Assembly: GCF_916618915.1 (NCBI RefSeq) | Contig: NZ_CAKAKE010000001.1 | Span: forward strand, 1,612,001 to 1,676,000 | Source: Stenotrophomonas sp. Marseille-Q4652 | GTDB lineage: Bacteria; Pseudomonadota; Gammaproteobacteria; Xanthomonadales; Xanthomonadaceae | Length of the DNA: 64,000 nt | Direction of reading: 5' to 3' | In this document: piece by piece, positions 1 to 8,160 of the stretch | Numbering within the stretch: position 1 is the first letter of the stretch | Layout: each line of letters begins with the position of its first letter | Translations under genes and position numbers: made by a program | Notes under the pieces: generated by a model | Databases searched by the model: none | The model's input: the letters and a program-made list of their open reading frames with translations, nothing else | Told to the model about the DNA's origin: nothing

Positions 1-1313
1 ATGACCACGATCACGATCACGATCACGACGACGACCACGGCCACGACGCGGAAGCCGGCGACCACCACGTGCGCGTGGACATGGTGCAGAACCGCCTGGA
101 CCTGAAGACCGGCATCCGCGACCCGCTGCCGGCACTGAAGAACATCAACCTGCGCGCGGCGTACACCGACTACGAGCACGTCGAGCTGGAGGACGGCAGT
201 GCCTCCACCCGCTTCAGCAACCGCGGCCTGGAAGGCCGGCTGGAAGCCGTCCAGCAGGAACTCGGCGGCTGGAATGGCGCCTTCGGCCTGCAGTTCTCGC
301 GCAGTGACTTCGGCGCGCTGGGCGATGAGGCCTTCGTGCCCGATACCGATACCGATTCTCTGGGCCTGTTCGTGCTGCAGGAAAAGCGCTTCGGGCCGGT
401 CAAGCTGGAAGTGGGCGGCCGCCACGAGCGCGTGCGCCTGACCCCGGACGGGACCCTGCCACGCCGCAGCTTCAACGCCACCAACCTGTCGGCCGCCGGC
501 ATCTGGGCGGTGACTCCAGCCGTCGACCTGCGCTTTGGCGTGGACAGCTCCGAGCGTGCGCCGACCAACGAGGAGCTGTATGCCGCCGGCCCGCACGTGG
601 CCACCCGCTCGCTGGAAATCGGCGATGCCGGGCTGCGTACCGAGCGCGGCCACCGCGTGGAGCTGGGCCTGCACACGCACACCGATCGCCTGGACGTGCA
701 GGCCTCGGTCTACCAGACCCGTTTCAGCGACTTCATCTACCTGGCCGACACCGGTGTGGTCGAGGACGCGCTGCCGGTGCGGCTGTGGACCCAGCAGGAC
801 GCTACCTTCCGCGGCGTGGAAGCCGAGGCGCTGCTGCACCTGGTTGACGGCGGCCGCAGCGGCGACTGGGACCTGCGCCTGTTCGGCGACCATGTCCACG
901 CCAGGCTCGATGGCAGCGGCGCGCGCGTGGCCGACGTGGCCGTGCCGCACGGCGACCACGCCCACCATTACACCGTGGAGCTGGCCAACGGCGGCCATCT
1001 GCCGCGCATCGCCCCCACCCGCTTCGGCGCCGACCTGCGCTGGTCGCGCGAAGGCTGGCGCGCGTCGCTCGGCGCGGTGCGTTACAGCGCACAGGACAAT
1101 GTCGCTGCCGACGAGGCGCCCAGCCCGGGTTACACCCTGGTCGATGTGCACCTGGCGTATCGCTGGGACCGCAGCGGGGACAACAGCTTCGAGCTGTTCC
1201 TCGATGGCAGCAACCTGACCAACCGCGAGGTCCGTCCACATACCTCGCTGCTGCGCGATTACGCCCCGCTGCCCGGTCGCGGCGTGGCCTTCGGCCTGCG
1301 CGCCTGGTTCTGA
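1..1313 (+). CDS. TonB-dependent receptor, C-terminal part (5' truncated by the window); zinc-type candidate
   Basis: The reading frame is already open at base 3, so the N-terminal signal, TonB box and most of the plug lie upstream. The visible 436 residues are beta-barrel-like (alternating strands, many Tyr/Trp/Asp) and end in Ala-Trp-Phe, the usual C-terminal aromatic of an outer-membrane barrel. The first 22 visible residues are almost only Asp and His (repeated Asp-His pairs), and a second His cluster (HGDHAHHY) lies near residue 315. His-rich extracellular loops of this kind are known in ZnuD zinc receptors, so zinc is the most likely substrate; another metal or a metallophore is possible. 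A zur gene lies 5 kb downstream on the other strand, which fits but is not proof. A terminator hairpin follows. Confidence 0.8.
   Translation, partial: DHDHDHDHDDDHGHDAEAGDHHVRVDMVQNRLDLKTGIRDPLPALKNINLRAAYTDYEHVELEDGSASTRFSNRGLEGRLEAVQQELGGWNGAFGLQFSRSDFGALGDEAFVPDTDTDSLGLFVLQEKRFGPVKLEVGGRHERVRLTPDGTLPRRSFNATNLSAAGIWAVTPAVDLRFGVDSSERAPTNEELYAAGPHVATRSLEIGDAGLRTERGHRVELGLHTHTDRLDVQASVYQTRFSDFIYLADTGVVEDALPVRLWTQQDATFRGVEAEALLHLVDGGRSGDWDLRLFGDHVHARLDGSGARVADVAVPHGDHAHHYTVELANGGHLPRIAPTRFGADLRWSREGWRASLGAVRYSAQDNVAADEAPSPGYTLVDVHLAYRWDRSGDNSFELFLDGSNLTNREVRPHTSLLRDYAPLPGRGVAFGLRAWF
6..29 (+). repeat. In-frame CACGAT hexanucleotide tandem repeat
   Basis: Three perfect CACGAT units (6-23) and a fourth with one mismatch (24-29) encode consecutive Asp-His pairs in the metal-binding loop of the receptor. 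Because the unit is six bases, gain or loss of copies would change loop length without shifting the frame. Confidence 0.85.
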
Positions 1314-1335
1314 CCGCGTAATCCGGCCCTCCCGG

Positions 1336-1361
1336 AGCCCGTTGCCCCCTGGCGGCGGGCT
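1336..1361 (+). terminator. Terminator after the TonB receptor
   Basis: An AGCCCG/CGGGCT outer stem with an inner GCC/GGC pairing starts 22 bases after the stop codon and is followed by a T-rich run (TCGTCGTTTTCT). Confidence 0.7.
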
Positions 1362-1428
1362 TCGTCGTTTTCTGCTCCCCGATCGCGGCGGCGGCTGAAC
1401 CCCGCCCCCATGGCGATACCCGGCTGCC

Positions 1429-1457
1429 TTGGAATCGGACACTTTTGTCCGGATAAT
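1429..1457 (+). promoter_or_regulatory. Promoter of the TetR-efflux operon with embedded operator
   Basis: The -35 hexamer TTGGAA (1429-1434), a 17-base spacer and the -10 hexamer GATAAT (1452-1457) form a near-consensus sigma-70 promoter. The spacer is almost exactly filled by the perfect inverted repeat CGGACA-CTTT-TGTCCG (1436-1451), a natural position for an autorepressing TetR protein. The predicted transcription start (about 1464) is at or one base before the ATG at 1465, so the message would be leaderless. Confidence 0.75.
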
Positions 1458-1464
1458 GAGCGCC

Positions 1465-2028
1465 ATGACCTCGCTACGTTCCGATGCCGCCGCCCGTCGT
1501 GCGCAGATCCTCGACGCGGCCGACGCGGTGTTCGGGGAGCACGGCATCACCGCGCCACTGGACCTGGTGGTCGAGCGCGCCGGCGTCGGCCGCGCCACCC
1601 TGTACCGCAACTTCCCCGACCGCACCGCGCTGGTGGAGGCAATGCTCCAGCGCACGGTGGAAAGGATCCGCGCCCACATCGCCGAACTCGGCGACCGCGA
1701 TGACGCCCTGTTCGAACTGCTCGGCGGCATGGCCGGGCGCATCGTGCAGTCACCGGCGCTGGCCGATTACTGGCGCGCGGTCGACCAGAACGATCCGGCG
1801 ATCCGCAAGGCGCGCCAGCAGATCCTGGACCTGATGGCCGGTCCGCTGCAGCGGGCCAAGGACGCCGGCCTGTGCCGCGGTGACCTGCAGGTGGCCGACA
1901 TCTCGCTGGTCTCCAGCATGCTGGGCGCCGCCCTGCGCGGCCGCAGCCGCAGCGAACGCGCGCAGCTGGCGCGGCGGGCACTGGAACTGTTGCGCCCCGG
2001 CCTGTCCGCAACGGACACGCCGGCGTGA
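1465..2028 (+). CDS. TetR/AcrR family transcriptional regulator of the adjacent efflux operon
   Basis: A 187-residue TetR repressor with an N-terminal helix-turn-helix (residues about 10-55, recognition helix VGRATLYRNF at 41-50) and a variable ligand-binding C-terminal domain. It probably represses itself and the two downstream efflux genes and is released by a pump substrate. The ATG at 1465 is preferred to the ATG at 1456, which overlaps the -10 hexamer, and to the start at 1429, which overlaps the -35. On this reading the mRNA has no leader and no Shine-Dalgarno. The stop codon overlaps the GTG start of the MFS gene (GTGA), so the three genes form one operon. Confidence 0.85.
   Translation: MTSLRSDAAARRAQILDAADAVFGEHGITAPLDLVVERAGVGRATLYRNFPDRTALVEAMLQRTVERIRAHIAELGDRDDALFELLGGMAGRIVQSPALADYWRAVDQNDPAIRKARQQILDLMAGPLQRAKDAGLCRGDLQVADISLVSSMLGAALRGRSRSERAQLARRALELLRPGLSATDTPA
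2003..2017 (+). repeat. Second TGTCCG/CGGACA inverted repeat at the tetR-MFS junction
   Basis: TGTCCG-CAA-CGGACA lies in the last codons of tetR, 8 bases before the GTG start of the transporter. It uses the same hexamers as the promoter repeat at 1436-1451, with the arms in the opposite order and a spacer one base shorter. It could be a second repressor site or an RNA hairpin affecting the transporter start; chance is possible. Confidence 0.5.
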
Positions 2029-3695
2029 GCGAGTACCTCAGGCCTGTCCCGGACTGGGAGGAACACGAGAAGCCGGCACTGCCCGGCACCGCGTCCTACC
2101 CGTGGCATCCGCCGCACCGGCACGCGGCCTACGCCGCGATCGCCGTGCTGGTCGCGCTCACCGGCGGCCTCGGCAACGCGCTGGTCAGCGCCAATCTGCC
2201 CCAGATCCAGGGCCAGCTCGGGCTGAGCCCGGCCGAGGGCAACTGGCTGCTGGCCGCCTACCTGATGGCCAACGTCTCGGCCAACCTGCTGCTGTTCAAG
2301 TTCCGCCAGCAGTACGGCATGCGCCTGTTCGCCGAGCTGGGGCTGGGCATCTACGCGGCGCTGGCGGTGCTGCACCTGTTCGTCGGCAGCCCCGCCACCA
2401 CCCTGGCGGTGCGCGCGGCCAGTGGTTTCGCCGGTGCGGCCTGCACCACGCTGGGCACGCTGTACATGCTGCAGGCGATGCCGCGCCGGTACGTGGCCAG
2501 GATGCTGATCATCGGCGTCGGGCTGGCCCAGCTGGCGGTGCCGGTGGCCTGGCTGATCTCACCCACGCTGATGGACCTGGGGCAGTGGCACAACCTGTAC
2601 CTGTTCGAGGCCGGGATGGCGCTGTGCTCGTTCGCCGCGGTGGTGGTGCTCAAGCTGCCGCCGGGCATCCAGACCCGGGTGCTGGAGCGCAAGGACTTCC
2701 TCACCTTCGCCCTGCTCGCCCCCGCGCTGGCGATCCTGGTCGCGGTGCTGTGCCAGGGCTACGTGCGCTGGTGGCTGGACACGCCGTGGCTGGGTTGGGC
2801 GCTGTGCGTGGCGCTGGCCCTGGGCTGGGCCGCCTTCCTGGTCGAGCATCACCGCGAGCGGCCGCTGCTGCAGATCCGCTGGATCTTCAGCCCGACGATG
2901 CTGCAGTTCATGCTTGGCGCCTTCGTGCTGCGCCTGCTCACCAACGAGCAGAGCTACGGCATGGTCGGGCTGATGCGCACCCTGGGCATGGGCCCGGAGC
3001 AGATGGCGCCGTTGTTCGCGGTGATCCTGGCCGGCGTGGTGATCGGTATTGCCGCCAGTGCGCTGACGTTCGGCCCGAAGTCGCTGATCCCGCAGCTGGC
3101 GGCGTCGGTGCTGCTGATCGGCACCGCCGCCCTGCTCGACCAGCACCGCACCAGCATGGACCGGCCGATGGACTTCGCCCTGAGCCAGTTCCTCGGCGCG
3201 GTGGGTGCCGGCATGTTCATGGGGCCGCTGATGCTGATCGGCTTCCGCCATACCCTGGCCCGCGGTACCGACCATGTGGTGTCGTTCATCGTGCTGCTGT
3301 CGCTGACCCAGACCTTCGGTGGCCTGGCCGGTTCGGCCGCGCTGGGCAGCTACCAGCTGCACCGCGAGCACCTGCATTCGGCCCAGCTCACCGCACACCT
3401 GCAACGTGGCGACGCCGTGGTCGAGCAGCGCCTGCGGCAGCTGCAACCGCTGCTGGCCACGCAGACCACCGACCCGCTGCAGCAGCAGGCCCTTGCCGCC
3501 GCGCAGCTGGCCCAGGGCGCACGCCGCGAGGCCAACGTGCGCGCCTACAACGACGTATTCGCGTTCAGTGGCTGGATCGCGCTGGGCTACCTGCTCGGCA
3601 GCGTCGCCCTGACCTGGATCTGGCGCCGCCTGCGCCCCCTGTTCCTGCGACCGGCCACCAGCGCCGGCCCCGTTCCCGAGGTTGAGAGACGATGA
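2025..3695 (+). CDS. DHA2-type MFS multidrug efflux transporter (EmrB-like)
   Basis: A 556-residue inner-membrane protein with about 14 hydrophobic segments, the size and layout of the DHA2 drug:H+ antiporters (EmrB/FarB). Motif-like stretches include ALVSANLPQIQGQLG after TM1 and NWLLAAYLMAN. A large hydrophilic segment rich in Gln and Leu (about residues 440-510) precedes the last membrane span; in EmrB-type pumps this periplasmic region contacts the membrane-fusion partner. It starts at a GTG that overlaps the tetR stop, and its TGA overlaps the ATG of the EmrA-like gene, so translation is coupled at both ends. Substrates cannot be read from the sequence. No outer-membrane channel gene is adjacent, so a TolC-type partner would come from elsewhere. 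Confidence 0.9.
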   Translation: MSEYLRPVPDWEEHEKPALPGTASYPWHPPHRHAAYAAIAVLVALTGGLGNALVSANLPQIQGQLGLSPAEGNWLLAAYLMANVSANLLLFKFRQQYGMRLFAELGLGIYAALAVLHLFVGSPATTLAVRAASGFAGAACTTLGTLYMLQAMPRRYVARMLIIGVGLAQLAVPVAWLISPTLMDLGQWHNLYLFEAGMALCSFAAVVVLKLPPGIQTRVLERKDFLTFALLAPALAILVAVLCQGYVRWWLDTPWLGWALCVALALGWAAFLVEHHRERPLLQIRWIFSPTMLQFMLGAFVLRLLTNEQSYGMVGLMRTLGMGPEQMAPLFAVILAGVVIGIAASALTFGPKSLIPQLAASVLLIGTAALLDQHRTSMDRPMDFALSQFLGAVGAGMFMGPLMLIGFRHTLARGTDHVVSFIVLLSLTQTFGGLAGSAALGSYQLHREHLHSAQLTAHLQRGDAVVEQRLRQLQPLLATQTTDPLQQQALAAAQLAQGARREANVRAYNDVFAFSGWIALGYLLGSVALTWIWRRLRPLFLRPATSAGPVPEVERR

Positions 3696-4792
3696 CATCC
3701 CCCACCGCCCCGGCGCCTGCCACCGGCACCGCGCCCAAGTACATCCTTCCCAGCCGGCGCTCGGTCTGGCTGATGGCGTTCGTGGCCGTGGCCGGCGTGC
3801 TGCTGATCCTGCGCGCCTGGCAGATCGGCCCGTTCCAGAGCACTCATGTGCGTACCGACGATGCCTACGTGCGTGGCCAGGTCACGGTGCTGGCACCGCA
3901 GGTCATCGGCTATGTGACCGAGGTGCTGGTCAGCGACTTCGACCACGTGCGCCGCGGCCAGCCGCTGCTGAAGATCGACGACCGTGTCTACCGCGAGAAG
4001 GTCGAACAGGCCGAGGCCGAGCTGGCCGCCGCCCGCGCCGCGCTGGCCAACTCCGACCAGAGCCAGGCGCAGGGCCGCGCACAGATCGCCGCCGCGCGCG
4101 CCGACCTCTCCGCCGGCCAGGCCGAGCAGCAGCGCAGCCGCACCGAACTGCAGCGCTACGAGCAACTGGCCGCACAGCAGCTGGTCTCGGCCAGCGACCG
4201 CGACCGGCTGCGCAGCAGCGCCCAGGTGGCCCGCGCCGGGGTGGTGCAGTCGCAGGCGGCCATCCGCATCGCCGAGGAAAACCTCACTGCCACCCGCGTC
4301 GCCCGCCAGGGCCTGGAGGCCCGCGTCGCCACCGCCGAGGCCGCACTGGAAATGGCACGGATCGACCTGGAGAACACCGTCATCCGTGCCCCGCGCGACG
4401 GCCAGCTGTCCGAGGCCAGCGTGCGCCTGGGCCAGTACGTCACCGCCGGCAGCCAGCTGCTGTTCCTGGTGCCGGACACCCTGTGGGTGGTGGCCAACTT
4501 CAAGGAAGGCCAGACCTGGCAGATGGCGCCCGGCCAGCCGGCCACGTTCCGCGTCGATGCCTTCCAGGGCCAGGAACTGCACGGCCGCATCGAGCAGCTG
4601 GCCCCGGCCACCGGCTCGGAATTCGCCGTGCTCAAGGCCGACAACGCCAGCGGCAACTTCACCAAGGTCGTGCAGCGCCTGCCGGTCCGCATCGCCATCG
4701 ACCCCGACCAGCCGCTGGCCGCACGCCTGCGCCCGGGCATGTCGGTGGTGGTGGACGTGGACACCGCTGCCGATCCCTCCAGTCACAGCTGA
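3692..4792 (+). CDS. HlyD/EmrA-type membrane-fusion (periplasmic adaptor) protein
   Basis: A 366-residue protein with a short cytoplasmic N-terminus, one transmembrane anchor (about residues 26-47), then the EmrA pattern: THVRTDDAYVRG at the start of the first lipoyl half-motif, a long Ala/Glu/Gln-rich coiled-coil hairpin (about 105-230), the second lipoyl half (DLENTVIRAPRDG) and a beta-barrel domain (NFKEGQ). It links the MFS pump to an outer-membrane channel in a tripartite system. Its ATG overlaps the pump stop (ATGA). A strong hairpin terminator follows 17 bases after the stop and closes the operon. Confidence 0.9.
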   Translation: MTSPTAPAPATGTAPKYILPSRRSVWLMAFVAVAGVLLILRAWQIGPFQSTHVRTDDAYVRGQVTVLAPQVIGYVTEVLVSDFDHVRRGQPLLKIDDRVYREKVEQAEAELAAARAALANSDQSQAQGRAQIAAARADLSAGQAEQQRSRTELQRYEQLAAQQLVSASDRDRLRSSAQVARAGVVQSQAAIRIAEENLTATRVARQGLEARVATAEAALEMARIDLENTVIRAPRDGQLSEASVRLGQYVTAGSQLLFLVPDTLWVVANFKEGQTWQMAPGQPATFRVDAFQGQELHGRIEQLAPATGSEFAVLKADNASGNFTKVVQRLPVRIAIDPDQPLAARLRPGMSVVVDVDTAADPSSHS

Positions 4793-4809
4793 ACCCTGAT
4801 GGCGGACCA

Positions 4810-4832
4810 AAAGCCGCGCGTTGCGCGGCTTT
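4810..4832 (+). terminator. Terminator of the tetR-MFS-HlyD operon
   Basis: A perfect stem AAAGCCGCGC/GCGCGGCTTT with a GTT loop lies just after the emrA-like stop codon. Confidence 0.85.
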
Positions 4833-4963
4833 GTTCACTTCCCGCTGCCTGACTGCTGCACACGGCATACCGCGGAAATGGCGACCGGGTACCTCGATTC
4901 GATCCGGACAGCATCCCGCCTTTGCACAAACGCAATCATCGAGCAGGACGACCTGCATAAGGG

Positions 4964-4996
4964 TTGCGCCCTCGCTCTCCCACCTATAAAAGGTGG
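4964..4996 (+). promoter_or_regulatory. Possible promoter with inverted repeat, upstream of the small ORF
   Basis: TTGCGC (4964-4969) and TATAAA (4985-4990) are 15 bases apart. The -10-like element sits inside an inverted repeat CCACCT-ATAAA-AGGTGG (4980-4996), which could be an operator. The spacing is short, so this is tentative. The rest of 4833-5068 shows no gene. Confidence 0.35.
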
Positions 4997-5068
4997 CGCA
5001 CTGGGCGCCCTTACAACGGAAAAGGTTCCGGCTCGTGCCCGCCGATCAACCATCAAGGACGGTGGACC

Positions 5069-5167
5069 ATGCCCGCACCCAGCCACCATCCCGTGATGAC
5101 CGGCTACCGCCGCCAGCTAGCAGCACGTACCTGCGAGCCCTTGGTGCCATCCAGGAGAGAGCGCTGA
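5069..5167 (+). CDS. 32-residue small ORF, translationally coupled to the downstream secreted protein
   Basis: ATG at 5069 follows an AAGGA Shine-Dalgarno 9 bases upstream. The frame encodes 32 residues: N-terminus MPAPSHHPVMTGYRR, one Cys near residue 22, and a basic end PSRRER. The stop TGA (5165-5167) shares its A with the ATG of the next gene (TGATG), the classic stop-start arrangement for coupling. It is not recognised as a known family. It could be a leader peptide that controls the downstream gene, a small functional peptide, or an accidental frame; the good ribosome site and exact overlap argue against accident. Confidence 0.5.
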   Translation: MPAPSHHPVMTGYRRQLAARTCEPLVPSRRER

Positions 5168-6072
5168 TGCAAATCAGGAACCTGATCCGCACCGCAATAT
5201 TCTGTGTGGGATCCCTGCTGGTCCACGGCGCGGCTGCAGCCCAGCCTGTCGGGGAGGGCGGGCCGCTGTACAGCGAACTGATGGCGCTGAACTTCCAGTT
5301 GCGCGAGGAAACCGGACAACAGCGTGCGTCCACCGTTGTTGAGCGATATCGCAGCCTGGTTGGCAATCTCGACCCCTGTTCGCACCCGGTTGCCGATGCG
5401 GTGCGGGCCGATGACCTGTTCAGGGCGACTTGGCTTGCCCAGTTCTATTCGCTTTCGGCAGCCGACACGGATGCCCTCGGCTGCCTGTACCGGCAGTTTG
5501 CGCGGGCCGGCGCCGCAACGGACTTCCACACCCGCAGCTACGCCGAAGCCCTCATCTCCATGGCGCGTTTTGCCGAAGCCAACGTCCTGCTGGAAAAGGT
5601 GGAAGACGGGGATAGACCCGCGTTGCCGCAGATCACGCCGGATCCCGTCCCCGCCGGAAACGGACCGTGGCGATTGCTGTCGCTGCAGAACGCCAGCCAG
5701 GCAGTCGTGAGTAACTGGACACCGGTGCCGGGCCGCCTGCAGGTCATTGCCGTGGTGCATCCGGCATGTCATTTCTCGGCCGCCGCGTTGGCAGAGATCA
5801 CGTCCAGCAACAGCCTGGCCTGGCTGCGCGAACGCATGCTCCTGCTGGTGCCGGCCGGCGGACATTTCCCGGGAACAGGCATGCTTGACTGGAACCGCTC
5901 GCATCCAGAGCTGCCGATGCAGCGCATGTACAGCCGGGATGACTGGAAGCCGATCACCAGCGTGGACACCCCAACTTTCTACCTGATGAAGGGCGCCGAG
6001 GTCGTGCAGACATTCGAGGGATGGCCCAACGTCGACGGGGTGGAACGGCTGCGGGCCGCCCTGGCCCGCTGA
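5167..6072 (+). CDS. Secreted protein of unknown function with a thioredoxin-fold-like C-terminal half
   Basis: A 301-residue protein. The ATG at 5167 is chosen because it begins a clear signal peptide (basic MQIRNLIR, hydrophobic core, cleavage after AAAA near residue 25). The N-terminal half (about 30-170) is helical and carries two Cys. The C-terminal half resembles a thioredoxin fold: a strand (LQVIAVVHPACHFS) with a single Cys where a thioredoxin would have CxxC, then TPTFYLMKGAEVVQTFEGWP with the cis-Pro-like TPTF. With one Cys it would not be a normal disulfide oxidoreductase. The gene is less GC-biased than its neighbours, so it may be lineage-specific. Function is not known; the fold call is inference. 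Confidence 0.75.
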   Translation: MQIRNLIRTAIFCVGSLLVHGAAAAQPVGEGGPLYSELMALNFQLREETGQQRASTVVERYRSLVGNLDPCSHPVADAVRADDLFRATWLAQFYSLSAADTDALGCLYRQFARAGAATDFHTRSYAEALISMARFAEANVLLEKVEDGDRPALPQITPDPVPAGNGPWRLLSLQNASQAVVSNWTPVPGRLQVIAVVHPACHFSAAALAEITSSNSLAWLRERMLLLVPAGGHFPGTGMLDWNRSHPELPMQRMYSRDDWKPITSVDTPTFYLMKGAEVVQTFEGWPNVDGVERLRAALAR

Positions 6073-6116
6073 AGCCCGCGCAACCTACCAGCAGTAACCC
6101 TTCACGCCTGGCTGTG

Positions 6117-6602
6117 TCAGCCGGCGCAGTCCGCGCACAGCCCGTGCACTTCCAGGGTCTGCGCCTGCGGCCTGAAGCCCAGCTCCTTGGCCCGCTTCTC
6201 CAGCTGGCTGACGATGTCGCGGTCTTCCAGCTCGACCGCGTTGTGGCAGCGGTCGCAGATCAGGAACGGCACCGAGTGCTGGTGGCTGGACGGGTGGTGG
6301 CAGGCGACGAAGGAGTTGACCGAGGCCAGCTTGTGCACGAAGCCGTTGGCCATCAGGAAGTCCAGCGCGCGGTACACCGTGGGCGGGGCATCGGCGCCGA
6401 CGCTCTTGCCGGCGCGCACCAGTTCCAGCAGCTCGTAGGCCTTGACCGGCTTGCCGGCCTCGGCGATCAACCGCAGCACGTTGGCGCGGATCGGGGTCAG
6501 CCGCAGCCCGCGCTCGATGCAGACGCGCTCCACCACGGTGACGAACGCAGCGGCGTCGTCGACGTGGTGGTGGGGTGCGGTGCAGCCGTGCGGGTTGGAC
6601 AT
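6117..6602 (-). CDS. zur: Zinc uptake regulator Zur (Fur family)
   Basis: A 161-residue Fur-family repressor. The winged helix includes PPTVYRALDFLMANGFVHKL (73-92), the Zur pattern. Structural zinc Cys pairs are at C116/C119 (CDRCH) and C156/C159 (CADC), and His residues are clustered at 101-109. With zinc bound it represses zinc uptake genes. The ATG at 6602 follows GGGAG and leaves 16 bases after the gltX stop, so gltX and zur are probably co-transcribed. An extra His-rich segment (HHH at 11-13) is at the N-terminus. The His-rich TonB receptor at the start of the window is a plausible regulon member. It is convergent with the secreted-protein gene, and no clear terminator is seen in the 44-base gap. 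Confidence 0.92.
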   Translation of the reverse strand: MSNPHGCTAPHHHVDDAAAFVTVVERVCIERGLRLTPIRANVLRLIAEAGKPVKAYELLELVRAGKSVGADAPPTVYRALDFLMANGFVHKLASVNSFVACHHPSSHQHSVPFLICDRCHNAVELEDRDIVSQLEKRAKELGFRPQAQTLEVHGLCADCAG

Positions 6603-6618
6603 TGCGACTCCCGGGATA

Positions 6619-8022
6619 TCAGCCCTGTGCAACCTTGATGAGTGCCGCGTCGATGCGTTTCAAGGCTTCCTCGCGACCGGCCAGGTAAACCGTATGGGAA
6701 ATGTCCGGGCTGACCTGGGTGCCGGTGATGGCCACGCGCAGCGGCTGGGCGACCTTGCCCATGCCGGTTTCCAGCGCGGCGGCCACGTCATGCAGCGCCA
6801 CGCCCACGGCTTCGGCGGTCCACTCCGGCAGGGCCGCGAGCAACTCGCGGGCCTTGGCCAGCGGAGCCTGGGCGGCAGCCTTGAGGTGCTTGGCCACGGC
6901 GGTTTCGTCGTACTCGGTCAATGGCGTGTACCAGACCACTGCCTTCTCGGCCATTTCCTTCAGGGTCTGCACGCGCTCGCGCAGGGCGATGACCACGTCC
7001 ACCGGCGCCGGGCCGGCCGCCACGTCCAGCCCCAGCTTCTGGAGCTGGTAGACCAGGTGCGGGGCGATGCTGGCCGGGTCCTCGGTCTTGAGGAAATGCT
7101 GGTTGACCCAGCCCAGCTTGGCCATGTCCAGGCGCGAGGCCTTGGAATTGCAGTGGGTGACGTCGAACAGCTCGATCAGCTCAGCGCGGCTGAACAGCTC
7201 CTGGTCGCCATGTGACCAGCCCAGCCGGGCCAGGTAGCTCAGCAGCGCGTCGGGCAGGTAACCGGCGTCCTTGTACTGCATGACATCGGCCGCGCCGGTG
7301 CGCTTGGACAGCTTGGCGCCCTGCTCGTCCAGGATCATCGGCATGTGGCCGAACTTTGGCACCGGCGCGCCGATGGCCTCGTACAGGTTGATCTGGCGCG
7401 GGGTGTTGTTGATGTGGTCGTCGCCGCGGATGACCTCGGTGATGCCCATGTCCCAGTCGTCGACCACGACCGCGAAGTTGTAGGTCGGGTAGCCGTCCGG
7501 GCGGAAGATCACCATGTCGTCGAGCTCGCTGTTGGCGATCTCGATGCGGCCCTTGATCAGGTCGTCGAACACGACCACGCCGTCAAGCGGATTCTTGAAG
7601 CGGATCACCCGGTTCGGGTCGTCTCGGTACGGCAGGTTCAGCTCGCGCGCGGCGCCGTTGTAGCGCGGCTTTTCCTGCCTGGCCATGGCGGCCTCGCGCA
7701 TGGCGTCGAGCTCTTCCTTGGTCTCGTAGGCGTAGTAGGCCTTGCCCTGCGCGATCAGCTGCTCGGCCACTTCCCTGTAACGGGCGACGCGGTCGGTCTG
7801 GTAGATCGGGCCTTCGTCGTAGTCCAGGCCCAGCCAGTCCATCGCCTCGAGGATGGCGTCGATCGCGGCCTGGGTGCTGCGCTCGCGGTCGGTGTCCTCG
7901 ATGCGCAGCACGAACTTGCCGCCGCGGTGGCGTGCCTCCAGCCAGCAGTACAGCGCGGTACGGGCGCCGCCGATGTGCAGGTAACCGGTGGGACTGGGGG
8001 CAAAGCGGGTGCGGCAGGTCAT
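6619..8022 (-). CDS. gltX: Glutamyl-tRNA synthetase
   Basis: A 467-residue class I aminoacyl-tRNA synthetase that charges tRNA-Glu. The HIGH-type motif is within [12 protein letters not shown] (10-21), and the KMSKS-type motif reads KLSKRTGA (about residue 240). FAPSPTG at the N-terminus is typical of GltX. A -10-like TAAAAT (8057-8052, minus strand) lies about 30 bases before the ATG. zur follows 16 bases after the stop. Confidence 0.97.
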   Translation of the reverse strand: MTCRTRFAPSPTGYLHIGGARTALYCWLEARHRGGKFVLRIEDTDRERSTQAAIDAILEAMDWLGLDYDEGPIYQTDRVARYREVAEQLIAQGKAYYAYETKEELDAMREAAMARQEKPRYNGAARELNLPYRDDPNRVIRFKNPLDGVVVFDDLIKGRIEIANSELDDMVIFRPDGYPTYNFAVVVDDWDMGITEVIRGDDHINNTPRQINLYEAIGAPVPKFGHMPMILDEQGAKLSKRTGAADVMQYKDAGYLPDALLSYLARLGWSHGDQELFSRAELIELFDVTHCNSKASRLDMAKLGWVNQHFLKTEDPASIAPHLVYQLQKLGLDVAAGPAPVDVVIALRERVQTLKEMAEKAVVWYTPLTEYDETAVAKHLKAAAQAPLAKARELLAALPEWTAEAVGVALHDVAAALETGMGKVAQPLRVAITGTQVSPDISHTVYLAGREEALKRIDAALIKVAQG

Positions 8023-8115
8023 GGAACGCTCGGATGCGGAAATATCCGGCGATTTTACCCGCCCCCGCCCCGCCCTGCCTGCCCCGGCCAGGCGCCACCG
8101 GGTTCCGGAAACGGA

Positions 8116-8139
8116 ACGGGCCGGCTTGCGCCGGCCCGT
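8116..8139 (-). terminator. Terminator after the M28 peptidase
   Basis: A perfect stem ACGGGCCGGC/GCCGGCCCGT with a four-base loop lies 21 bases after the peptidase stop, between it and gltX. The downstream minus-strand bases are TCCGTTTCC. Confidence 0.75.
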
Positions 8140-8160
8140 CGTGGTGGATCCGTGGCTCCC

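Noticed and set aside
1456..1458. ATG at 1456 as the start of the TetR gene
   Set aside because: It overlaps the -10 hexamer of a near-consensus promoter, so the transcript would start after it.
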